Of a DNA stretch of 64,000 nucleotides, positions 19,187 to 27,072 are shown in pieces; within the stretch, counting starts at the first letter, position 1, and each line of letters starts with the position of its first letter. The notes under the pieces are model-generated. The model saw only the letters and a list, made by a program, of their open reading frames with translations, did not search any database and was not told where the DNA came from. The stretch comes from Clavibacter michiganensis (lineage in GTDB: Bacteria; Actinomycetota; Actinomycetes; Actinomycetales; Microbacteriaceae), in assembly GCA_002150995.1 (NCBI GenBank), contig MDHJ01000001.1:1240001-1304000 (forward strand). Reading direction: 5' to 3'. The translations under genes and the position numbers were made by a program.

Positions 19187-20338
19187 TCAGACGGTGGAGA
19201 GCCGGTACCCCCGCTTGATGACGGTCTGGACGATGCCCGCATCGGGCAGCGACCGCCGGAGCCGCGAGATCGCGACGTCCACGGCGTGGTCGTCGAGGAG
19301 CTCCGGCGTCGCGCGCGCGAGCACCCGCCGCGGCACCGTGGCGCCCTCGGCGGCGACGAGCGCCCGGAACAGGGCGAGCGGGACCGGGCTCAGCGTCAGG
19401 CGCTCGCCGTCGATCACGACGAGCCGGCCGCGCAGCTGCACGGCGCCGTGCCCGGTCTCCACGCGCGCCACGCCCGACTCCTCCAGGTGCGCGCACACCA
19501 GCCGGATCAGGGCGCCCATGCGGAACCGGTCGGGCGTGATGGGCAGGATCCCGGCCTCGACGAGCGGCGCGGCGGTCACCGGACCGACGGCCGCCGCGAC
19601 CACCAGCGTGCGCAGCGCCTCCTGGAGGTCCTCGAGCCGGCCCGCCGCATCCGCCGTGGTGAACAGCGCCTCGACCGCGGGCGCGCTCGTGAACGTGACG
19701 GCGTCGATCCCGCCCGTGCAGACCGCCTCGACCAGCCGCAGGACGCGCGCCGAGTCCTCGTGCACCGTCCAGCGGTAGGGGGCGACGGTCAGGACGTGCG
19801 CGCCCGCGGCCTCGAGGCGCGCGAGCTGCACCGGGTCGGTGAAGCCGTGCAGCTGCACCGCGACCCTCTGCCCGGCCACGTCGCCGCGCAGCACCAGGTC
19901 GACGAGCGACGTCGTCGTCTCCCGCTCGCTCATGCCGTGGTCGTCGAGGGACGCGGCGCGGATGGCGCCCCGGGCCTTGGGCCCGCGCACCAGGATCCGC
20001 GCCCGGCCGAGGACCTCGGTCAGCTCGTCGCCGACGCCCGCCGCGTCGGCGGCCTCGAACCAGCGGCGGATGCCGTAGGAGGTGGTGGCGAGGAGGACGT
20101 CGGGACGATCGCGGATGATCGCGCGCGTCTCGGCCTCGAGCGCGGAGTCGTCGCTGACGCCCGTCATGCGGATGGTGGGGGCGTGCACCACGTCGGCGCC
20201 GCGGCGCTCGAACGCGGCGATGAGGTCCTCGGAGCGACGGTCGGACGTGACGGCGATGCGGAAGCCCTCGAGCTGGTCGGGGCGGAAGCCGGGCTCGGCG
20301 TCGGATCCGGTCATGGCGGCCACCCCCTCGGCGGTCAC
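19187..20338 (-). CDS. NnaR-like HemD - OmpR-type DNA-binding fusion regulator
   Basis: A 383-residue protein with a uroporphyrinogen-III synthase (HemD) fold in residues 20-270 (FRIAVTSDRRSEDLIAAFER, ILVRGPKARGAIRAAS, DAVTFTSAPAVEALF). A winged helix of the OmpR/PhoB type fills residues 285-383 (LVVIDGERLTLSPVPLALFR, DVAISRLRRSLPDAGIVQTV, IKRGYRLSTV). This combination is known from NnaR of Streptomyces, a regulator of nitrate/nitrite assimilation that works with GlnR. It lies downstream of nirB and cobA and starts with GTG overlapping the cobA stop. It may act as regulator, as uroporphyrinogen-III synthase for siroheme, or both; the sequence cannot decide. Confidence 0.85.
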   Translation of the reverse strand: MTAEGVAAMTGSDAEPGFRPDQLEGFRIAVTSDRRSEDLIAAFERRGADVVHAPTIRMTGVSDDSALEAETRAIIRDRPDVLLATTSYGIRRWFEAADAAGVGDELTEVLGRARILVRGPKARGAIRAASLDDHGMSERETTTSLVDLVLRGDVAGQRVAVQLHGFTDPVQLARLEAAGAHVLTVAPYRWTVHEDSARVLRLVEAVCTGGIDAVTFTSAPAVEALFTTADAAGRLEDLQEALRTLVVAAAVGPVTAAPLVEAGILPITPDRFRMGALIRLVCAHLEESGVARVETGHGAVQLRGRLVVIDGERLTLSPVPLALFRALVAAEGATVPRRVLARATPELLDDHAVDVAISRLRRSLPDAGIVQTVIKRGYRLSTV

Positions 20339-21387
20339 GGCGTCGCCCGTGCCCGCCGGTCATCCTCCCACGGCGCATGGCCGGCGGCCGCGGCCTCCTC
20401 CGCCCAGCCGGGGACGCGGACGACCTCGCCGACCACGATCACGGCGGGGGAGCGCGGCGCGACCGTCCCGAGGAGGCCCGCGACGCCCGCGACCGTGGTG
20501 ACGGTGGTGCGCTGGTCGATGGCGTAGCCGCGCTCGACGATCGCGAGCGGCATGTCCGCGCGCATCCCGTGGCGCTGCAGGCCCGCGACGAGGTGGGGGA
20601 GCGTGTTGACGCCCATGAGCACCACGAGCGTCCCGCCGAGCCCCACGAGGTGGGAGAGCTCGTCCTCGCCGAACGGCACGTGGCCGGAGACGACCGTGAA
20701 GGCCCGGCTCACCTCGCGATGGGTCACGGGGATCCCGGCCGCGGCGGGGACGGACACGGCGCTCGTGACTCCCGGCACGACGGTCACGGGCACGCCGGCC
20801 GCCCGGCAGGCGATGACCTCCTCGCCGCCGCGCCCGAAGACGAACGGGTCGCCGCCCTTGAGGCGCACGACGCGCAGGCCCCGGCACGCGTGCTCGACGA
20901 GCAGCTCCTCGATCCGGCGCTGCGGCACCGCGTGGTGGCCGGGGGTCTTGCCGACGTCGACGAGGAGGGCGCCCGGGGCGAAGGCGGCCACGTCGTCCGT
21001 GGGGCCGAGCCGGTCGTGCAGCACGACGTCGGCCTCCGCGAGGGCGGCGCGGGCCGCGACCGTCATGAGGCCGGGATCGCCGGGGCCGCCGCCCACGAGC
21101 GTCACGTGCCCGAGGGGCGTGGGAGCGGTCCCCTCCCGCACCTGGAACCAGACGCGCGCGACCCGGCAGGCCTCGGCGACGGCGGCGCGACGGACCGCGT
21201 CGCCCTCCACCCACAGCACCATCTCGGGCGGGCCGTCGGCGCCGTCGAGCGCGGCGCCGGCGGCGTGGTCGGGGACGAGCGCCACGTCGGCGCCGTCCGC
21301 GCGGAGGGCGGCGGTGAGGCGGCGCGTCGCGGCCGCGCCGCCCACCACGACGACGCGGCGGCCCAGGACATCGAGGTCGAACTGCAT
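20335..21387 (-). CDS. cobA: Uroporphyrinogen-III C-methyltransferase with shortened CysG-like N-domain
   Basis: Makes precorrin-2 from uroporphyrinogen III with two SAM, the first step to siroheme. The methyltransferase part (residues 93-335) shows VTLVGGGPGDPGLMTVAA, VVLHDRLG, VRLKGGDPFVFGRGGEE and VVPGVTSAVSVPAAAGIPVT. The first 90 residues resemble the NAD-binding start of precorrin-2 dehydrogenase (LGRRVVVVGGAAATRRLTAA) but lack the rest of that domain, so dehydrogenase activity is doubtful. The start lies 3 bp after the nirB stop. The siroheme made would serve NirB encoded just upstream. Confidence 0.88.
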   Translation of the reverse strand: MQFDLDVLGRRVVVVGGAAATRRLTAALRADGADVALVPDHAAGAALDGADGPPEMVLWVEGDAVRRAAVAEACRVARVWFQVREGTAPTPLGHVTLVGGGPGDPGLMTVAARAALAEADVVLHDRLGPTDDVAAFAPGALLVDVGKTPGHHAVPQRRIEELLVEHACRGLRVVRLKGGDPFVFGRGGEEVIACRAAGVPVTVVPGVTSAVSVPAAAGIPVTHREVSRAFTVVSGHVPFGEDELSHLVGLGGTLVVLMGVNTLPHLVAGLQRHGMRADMPLAIVERGYAIDQRTTVTTVAGVAGLLGTVAPRSPAVIVVGEVVRVPGWAEEAAAAGHAPWEDDRRARATP

Positions 21388-21390
21388 GGA

Positions 21391-24081
21391 TCAGGCCTTC
21401 CGGACGGGGATGGAGGGTCCGGACAGCATGACGGATCCGTCGCGCTCCTCCGGGAAGGCGGGCCGCCGCTGGCCGCGCTCCTCGACGCGCGCCATGGCCG
21501 GATCCGGCGTCGTCGGGGCGTTCACGAACGACCGGAAGCGGCGGAGCCGGTCGGGGTCGGCGAGCGTCGCCGCCCACTCGTCCTCGTAGCCGTCGATCTG
21601 CAGCGCCATCGCCTGCTCCAGCTCCTCCGCGATGCCGAGCGAGTCCTCCACGACCACCTGGTGCACGTGCTCGAGGCCGCCCTCCAGCTCCTCCTGCCAG
21701 CGCGCCGTGCGCTGCAGGCGCTCGGCCGTGCGCACGTAGTACATGAGGTAGCGGTCGATGTAGCGGATCAGGGTCGCGTCGTCCAGGTCCTTCGCGAGCA
21801 GCTGGGCGTGCACCGGGGTGAAGCCGCCGTTCCCGCCGACGTACAGGTTCCAGCCGGTCTCGGTCGCGATCACGCCGATGTCCTTCGCGCGCGCCTCGGC
21901 GCACTCGCGCGCGCATCCGGAGACGCCCATCTTGAACTTGTGCGGGGACCGGACGCCGCGGTAGCGCAGCTCCAGGTGCACGGCCATGGCGACCGCGTCC
22001 TGCACGCCGTATCGGCACCACGTCGATCCGACGCAGGACTTGACGTTCCGCAGCGCCTTCCCGTACGCCTGGCCGGACTCGAAGCCGGCATCGACGAGGA
22101 TGCGCCAGATCTCCGGCAGCTGCTCGAGGCGGGCGCCGAACATGTCGATGCGCTGGCCGCCCGTGATCTTCGTGTACAGGTCGTACTCCTCGGCGACCTC
22201 CGCGATGACCTTGAGCTTCGCCGGCGTGATCTCGCCGCCGGGGATGCGCGGCACCACCGAGTAGCTGCCGTCCTTCTGCATGTTGGCGAGGGCGCGGTCG
22301 TTGGTGTCCTGCAGGGGCCCCTGGCCGGCGTCGAGGATGTAGCCCTTCGTCTGCGTGGCGAGCACGGAGGCGACGACGGGCTTGCACACGTCGCAGCCGA
22401 GGCCCGCGCCCAGGCGCTCGAACACCTGGGCGGCGGAGGTGAGGCCGAGGATGCGGACGGTCTCGAACAGCTCGCTGCGGCTGACGGCGAAGTGCTCGCA
22501 GAGGGCGCGCGACACCTCGACGCCGGCGGCCTCGAGCTCCGTGTCGAGGATCTTCTTCACGAGCGGCACGCACGACCCGCACTGCGTGCCCGCGCGGCTG
22601 CAGGCCTTCAGCTCCGCGAGGTCGGTGCAGCCGGGCGTGCCGTCCGCGCCGCGGACCGCGTGGCGGACGTCGCCCGCGCTCACGTCGTTGCAGGAGCAGA
22701 CCTGCACGTCGTCGGGGAGGTCGGTGGCGGCCGGCGGCTCGGCGCCGGCGGCCGAGAGGTACGCGCCCGGCTCCCCGCCGAGCTCGCGGCCGAGCAGAGG
22801 GCGGAGCGCGCTGTAGGGGGCGGCGTCGCCCACGAACACGCCGCCGAGGAGGGTGCGCGCGTCGTCGCTCATCACGATCTTCTGGTACAGCCCACGGGCG
22901 GGATCCGCGTAGACGACCTCGAGCGCCCCCGGCGAGCGGCCCATGGCGTCGCCGAACGACGCGACCTCGACGCCGGAGAGCTTGAGCTTCGTCGCGTCGT
23001 CGATGCCGGGGAACAGGGCCTCGCCGCCGGTGATCCGGTCGGCCACCGTCTCGGCCATGGCGTTGGCGGGCGCCACGAGGCCCACGCACACGCCGTCGAC
23101 GGCGGCGACCTCCCCGATCGCCCACACGTGCGGGGCGGAGGTGCGGCAGGCCGCGTCGATCGCGACGCCGCCGCGGGGGCCGAGGTCGATGCCGGCGTCG
23201 CGGGCCAGCTCGTCGCGCGGCGTGATCCCGATGGAGAAGACCACGACGTCGGCGTGCACGGTCCGGCCGTCGGTGAGCGTCATGCCGGTCACGCGGCCGG
23301 TGGGCGTCGTGAGGATCGCCGTCGGGCGGACCCCCAGGTGCAGCTCGATGCCCTGGCCGTGGATGATGCGGCCGAGCGCCTGCCCCGCGCCCTCGTCCAG
23401 CTGCGACGACATGAGCCACCGCCCGGAGTGCACGACCGCGGAGCGCGCGCCGAGCGCGTGGACGCCGCCCGCCGCCTCGAGCCCGAGCAGCCCGCCGCCG
23501 ACGGTCACCACGTTCGCCGGCCGCCCGTGGCGCTCGCGGAAGGCCGCGACCTCGGACACCAGGTCGGCCACGTCAGCGAGGGTGCGGTAGACGCGGCCGG
23601 CGGCGGCGCCCTCGATGGGCGGCACGGAGGCGGCGCTGCCCGTCGCGAGCACGAGCTCGTCGTAGGCGAGGACCGCGCCGTCGTCGAGGAGCACGGTCCG
23701 GGCGGCGGGGTCGACGCGCGTGGCGAGGCGCCCCGGTCGGCAGTCGAGGGACACGTGGTCCCAGAACGCGGGCGCGCCGAGCGTCAGGTCGACCTCGCCG
23801 TGCAGCCGCTTCGAGAGCTGCACCCGGTCGTAGGGGAGGTGCGGCTCGTCGCCGACCACGGTGATCCTGAGCGGGGGAGATCCCGCGTCGACGCGCGAGG
23901 CGAGGGACTCGGCGAGCCGGTGCGCCGCGGGGCCGCCGCCGACGATCACGACGCGGCGGACGCCGTCGGGGCCCGTCGTCGGCGTGCCGGGCGCGGGGAC
24001 CACGCCCGCGGACGTCGGGGACGCCGCGGCGCGTGTCGGGGCGGCGTGCGGATCGGACGGCGTGGCACCGGATGCGCTCAT
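21391..24081 (-). CDS. nirB: Assimilatory nitrite reductase [NAD(P)H] large subunit
   Basis: An 896-residue NirB reducing nitrite to ammonium in the cytoplasm. The domain order is as in the family. An FAD/NAD(P) oxidoreductase comes first (VVIVGGGPAAHRLAESLASR, GGGLLGLEAAGG). A BFD-like [2Fe-2S] domain near residue 463 follows (CSCNDVSAGD ... CSRAGTQCGSC). The siroheme/[4Fe-4S] domain has cysteines in CVGSTWCRYG (about 682) and CARECAEAR (about 723). The start at 24081 is favoured over an upstream in-frame ATG at 24120 because AGGAGG lies 6 nt before it. It leads an operon with cobA and the NnaR-like gene. Its partner NirD is encoded divergently, fused to a chelatase. Confidence 0.95.
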   Translation of the reverse strand: MSASGATPSDPHAAPTRAAASPTSAGVVPAPGTPTTGPDGVRRVVIVGGGPAAHRLAESLASRVDAGSPPLRITVVGDEPHLPYDRVQLSKRLHGEVDLTLGAPAFWDHVSLDCRPGRLATRVDPAARTVLLDDGAVLAYDELVLATGSAASVPPIEGAAAGRVYRTLADVADLVSEVAAFRERHGRPANVVTVGGGLLGLEAAGGVHALGARSAVVHSGRWLMSSQLDEGAGQALGRIIHGQGIELHLGVRPTAILTTPTGRVTGMTLTDGRTVHADVVVFSIGITPRDELARDAGIDLGPRGGVAIDAACRTSAPHVWAIGEVAAVDGVCVGLVAPANAMAETVADRITGGEALFPGIDDATKLKLSGVEVASFGDAMGRSPGALEVVYADPARGLYQKIVMSDDARTLLGGVFVGDAAPYSALRPLLGRELGGEPGAYLSAAGAEPPAATDLPDDVQVCSCNDVSAGDVRHAVRGADGTPGCTDLAELKACSRAGTQCGSCVPLVKKILDTELEAAGVEVSRALCEHFAVSRSELFETVRILGLTSAAQVFERLGAGLGCDVCKPVVASVLATQTKGYILDAGQGPLQDTNDRALANMQKDGSYSVVPRIPGGEITPAKLKVIAEVAEEYDLYTKITGGQRIDMFGARLEQLPEIWRILVDAGFESGQAYGKALRNVKSCVGSTWCRYGVQDAVAMAVHLELRYRGVRSPHKFKMGVSGCARECAEARAKDIGVIATETGWNLYVGGNGGFTPVHAQLLAKDLDDATLIRYIDRYLMYYVRTAERLQRTARWQEELEGGLEHVHQVVVEDSLGIAEELEQAMALQIDGYEDEWAATLADPDRLRRFRSFVNAPTTPDPAMARVEERGQRRPAFPEERDGSVMLSGPSIPVRKA

Positions 24082-24109
24082 GACGGACCTCCTGCTCGGG
24101 TGTCCTCCC

Positions 24110-24161
24110 ACGCTAGGCACGCCCCGTTTCCGGGTCGTTGCCCCGTGTCACGCCGTGTGAC
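24110..24161 (-). promoter_or_regulatory. nirB promoter with GlnR-like pentamers
   Basis: On the minus strand GCAAC, six bases, GAAAC, ten bases, then TAGCGT. Farther upstream the inverted repeat GTCAC-N5-GTGAC (24147-24161) could be a further half-site. The GAAAC-N10-TAGCGT arrangement is identical at the nirD and mobA promoters. Confidence 0.6.
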
Positions 24162-24200
24162 GGGCGCCTCACGCCGACACCGACCAGGCGAGAGGTGTTC

Positions 24201-24254
24201 GTTACGCCGCCGTCACGGCGACGGTCGGAGCCCGAAACACCGCGTCCCTAGCGT
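24201..24254 (+). promoter_or_regulatory. nirD-cbiX operon promoter with 11-bp-phased GlnR-like box
   Basis: GTTAC, GTCAC, GGTCG and GAAAC start at 24201, 24212, 24223 and 24234, exactly 11 bp apart. This fits the known GlnR a/b-site layout (GTNAC-N6-GAAAC). TAGCGT begins 10 nt after GAAAC and is the likely -10 box. Predicted leader about 60 nt to the start at 24324. Confidence 0.65.
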
Positions 24255-24323
24255 TGCCGACACGAGCCGCCCCGATCCGGGACGGCCGCCGATCCGCCCG
24301 AGCACCGACCGCGAGGAGACCGC

Positions 24324-25399
24324 ATGACCATGACGGAGCTCACCGCCCCCGACGCCGCCGTGGCGTCGCCGGGCCCCTGGCTCGCCGTGTGCCGGCTCGA
24401 CCAGCTGGAGCCGCTCTGGGGCGAGGCCGCGCTGGTCGGCCGCGACCAGGTCGCGCTCCTCCGCCTGCCGGACGGGAGCGTCCGGGCCGTCGGCCACGCC
24501 GATCCGGCGACGGGCGCGTTCGTGATGGCGCGGGGCATCGTCGGCTCCCGGGGCGGCCGCACCACCATCGCGTCGCCCCTGCACAAGGACGTGTTCGACC
24601 TCGACACGGGGGAGTGCCTGACACGGCCCGAGCTGCGACTGCCCGTGTGGCGGAGCCGCGTCCGCGACGGCGTCGTGGAGGTGGCCCGCAGCGCGGCGCT
24701 CGTCGCGGCGAGCCACGGCACGTCGGACCCCGCGGGCCGCCGCGCCGTGACCGCGCTCGTGCAGGCGGTGCGCGAGGCGCGCCCCGACCTCCGCGTCGTG
24801 GACGCCCACGTCGACGTCCAGCAGCCCGACGTGCCCGCCGCCATGGACGGCCTCGACGATCCGGCTCGCGCGGTGGTCGTCGTGCCCCTGCTCCTGAGCG
24901 CCGGCTACCACGTGCACGTCGACCTCGCGGAGGCGGCCGCCGACGCCGCGCCGCGCGAGGTGCGGGTGACCGGGGCGCTCGGGCCGGATCCGCGCCTCGC
25001 CGCCGTCCTCGCCCGGCGCCTCCGCGAGGCCGGGCTCCGGGACGGCGACCGCGTCGTGCTCGCCGCCGCCGGATCCAGCGACGCGGGCGCCGTCGCCGAC
25101 TGCCACGCCGTGGGCGCCCTGCTCGCCGCCGAGCTCGGCCGCGACGTCGTCACGTCCTTCATCTCCGCCGCACGGCCGCGCGTGCCCGCGGCCGTGCGCG
25201 CCGAGCGGGAGGCCCATCCCGGCTCCCGCGTCGTCGTCGCCACCTACCTCCTCGCCCCGGCTACTTCGCCACCCTCGCCGAGCGCGCGGGAGGGGACGCC
25301 ACGAGCGCCCCCCTCCTCGTCGACGGCGAGGCGCCACCGCCCGAGCTCGTCGACATCGTCGTCGAGCTGCACGAGCGGGCCACGGTGCCCGCGCGCTGA
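24324..25399 (+). CDS. nirD: NirD - sirohydrochlorin chelatase fusion, frameshifted near end
   Basis: Two functions in one polypeptide of about 358 residues. Residues 10-112 are the Rieske-like small subunit of nitrite reductase (WLAVCRLDQLEPLWGEAALV, HADPATGAFVMARGIVGS, ASPLHKDVFDLDTGECL). As usual for NirD the Rieske Cys/His set is absent. From residue about 128 a CbiX/SirB-type chelatase follows (LVAASHGTSDPAGR, VVVPLLLSAGYHVHVDL, VLAAAGSSDAGA), which would insert iron into sirohydrochlorin. At 25255-25260 a base is missing; the chelatase end GYFATLAERAGGD continues in the next frame to 25399. The junction of the two halves itself is in frame. It begins the plus-strand nitrate operon. Confidence 0.88.
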
Positions 25400-25566
25400 T
25401 CCGCGCCGGCCGTCCCGTCCACCGCGCTGCGCCCCCGACCCGTCCGCGCTGCGCCTCCGCTCCCGTCCGCCGCGCCGCGGCACGCGCCGACCCGGCGCGT
25501 CCCGTCGACCGGCCCCGCCGCGCCCGCGGCCCTCCCGCATCCACCCCGACCACCAGGAGACACGAC

Positions 25567-27072
25567 ATGACCGAACTCCTCCCGACCGCGACCGACCCGA
25601 GGACCGCGACCGGCCTGCCCGCGGCACCGCCCTCCGCACCGCCGACCTCCGCCGGTGCGCCGGCGCCCGGGTCCCGCACCGTCGACGCGCACGGCGCCTC
25701 GGCCCCCGGCCTCTCCTTCCGCGACGGCTCCGTCATCGACGGCTGGGATCCGGAGGACCCGGCGCAGTGGGAGGGCGGCGGCTCGCGCATCGCGGCCCGC
25801 AACCTGCGCTGGTCGATCCTCGCCGAGTTCCTCGGCTTCGTCGTGTGGCAGCTGTGGTCGATCGTCGTGGTCCAGCTGCCCGCCGCGGGGTTCGACCTCT
25901 CCACCGGCGAGGTGTTCTGGCTCATCTCCATGCCGAGCCTCGTCGGCGCGACCCTCCGCTTCCCGTACACGTTCATGGTCCCGCGCTTCGGGGGCCGCAA
26001 CTGGACGGTGATCTCGGCGCTCCTGCTGCTCATCCCCACGATCGCGCTCGCCGTGTGCGTGGGGAACCCGGAGACGCCGTTCGGCGTGCTGCTCGCGGTC
26101 GCCGCGCTCGCCGGGTTCGGCGGCGGGAACTTCGCGAGCTCCATGTCGAACATCACGTACTTCTACCCGCAGAGCCGGAAGGGCTGGGCGCTCGGGCTGA
26201 ACGCCGCCGGCGGCAACCTCGGGGCGTCGGTCGCGCAGCTGGTCGTGCCGCTCGTCATCACGGTCGGCGCCGCGGCGACCCTCGACCTGCCCCTCTCGGG
26301 CTGGGTCTGGGTGCCGCTCATCCTCGTCGCGGCCTTCGGCGCCTGGCGCCGCATGGACAACCTGTCCCACGCCAAGGCCGACCTGACGGCGTCGCTCGCG
26401 GCCCTCCGGGAGCCGCACCTGTGGATCCTCGCGTTCCTCTACATCGGCACCTTCGGCTCCTTCATCGGCTTCGCGGGCGTCTTCCCCAAGCTCATCTCGG
26501 ACGAGTTCCCGGAGCTCTCGACCTTCGCCGTGGGCTCGGCGACGCTGTCGCTGGCGTTCCTCGGCTCGCTGATGGGGTCGCTCGCCCGTCCCCTCGGCGG
26601 GCGCCTCGCGGACCGCCACGGCGGCGCCGCGGTCACCATGGGGGCCTTCGTCGCCATGGGCCTCGCCGTCGTCGCGGTCATCGCGACGCTGCCGATCGGG
26701 AGCTTCCCGCTGTTCCTGGTGCTGTTCCTGGTGCTCTTCACCGCCAGCGGCATGGGCAACGGCGCCACCTACCGGATGATCCCCGCGGTGTTCGCGCTGC
26801 GCTCCGGCACCGCGCGCGCCGGGCGCTCGTCGGGCGACGTCGGCACGCAGCGGAAGACCGCGGCCGCGCTCGGCCTCATCTCGGGCCTCGGGGCGTACGG
26901 CGGGTTCATCATCCCGCAGGTGCTCAGCCTCTCGAAGACCGAGACCGGCGGGTACACGACCGGCCTCGGCGGCTTCGTCGTCGCGTACGCGGTCATGCTC
27001 GCGGTCACCGGGCTCGTCTACCTCCGCGCGGGCGGCATCCGCCGCGGGACCGCCGCCGGCACGCGCGTCTGA
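25567..27072 (+). CDS. narK: Nitrate/nitrite MFS transporter
   Basis: A 501-residue NarK-type major facilitator importing nitrate or exchanging nitrite. After a hydrophilic N-terminal tail of about 80 residues come twelve predicted helices. The nitrate signature is visible in the conserved helix (ALAGFGGGNFASSMSNITYF), with a second signature later (ASGMGNGATYRMIPAVFAL). The first arginine-containing helix is RFPYTFMVPRFGGRNW. It follows nirD-cbiX after 167 bp that hold only GC-rich spacer and an AGGAG site 4 nt before the ATG. Its TGA overlaps the nasA start (TGATG), pointing to coupled translation. Confidence 0.93.
   Translation: MTELLPTATDPRTATGLPAAPPSAPPTSAGAPAPGSRTVDAHGASAPGLSFRDGSVIDGWDPEDPAQWEGGGSRIAARNLRWSILAEFLGFVVWQLWSIVVVQLPAAGFDLSTGEVFWLISMPSLVGATLRFPYTFMVPRFGGRNWTVISALLLLIPTIALAVCVGNPETPFGVLLAVAALAGFGGGNFASSMSNITYFYPQSRKGWALGLNAAGGNLGASVAQLVVPLVITVGAAATLDLPLSGWVWVPLILVAAFGAWRRMDNLSHAKADLTASLAALREPHLWILAFLYIGTFGSFIGFAGVFPKLISDEFPELSTFAVGSATLSLAFLGSLMGSLARPLGGRLADRHGGAAVTMGAFVAMGLAVVAVIATLPIGSFPLFLVLFLVLFTASGMGNGATYRMIPAVFALRSGTARAGRSSGDVGTQRKTAAALGLISGLGAYGGFIIPQVLSLSKTETGGYTTGLGGFVVAYAVMLAVTGLVYLRAGGIRRGTAAGTRV

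Noticed and set aside
24147..24161. GTCAC-N5-GTGAC palindrome as a CRP/FNR site of nirB
   Set aside because: The half-sites are inverted relative to TGTGA-N6-TCACA and the spacing is wrong. It is more easily read as part of the upstream GlnR-like pentamer series, and is off by one base from the 11-bp phase.
20377..24327. Long open frame antisense to nirB/cobA, over 1,300 codons
   Set aside because: Composition is the Arg/Gly/Asp-rich pattern produced by reading high-GC3 coding DNA in the wrong frame; no motifs; it overlaps well-supported genes on the other strand.
25255..25260. Programmed frameshifting to explain NirD-CbiX or the other broken genes
   Set aside because: No slippery heptamer plus pseudoknot pattern is shared. 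The breaks lie in unrelated genes, at varied domain positions, always as a one-base loss in a G/C run, which fits sequencing error better.
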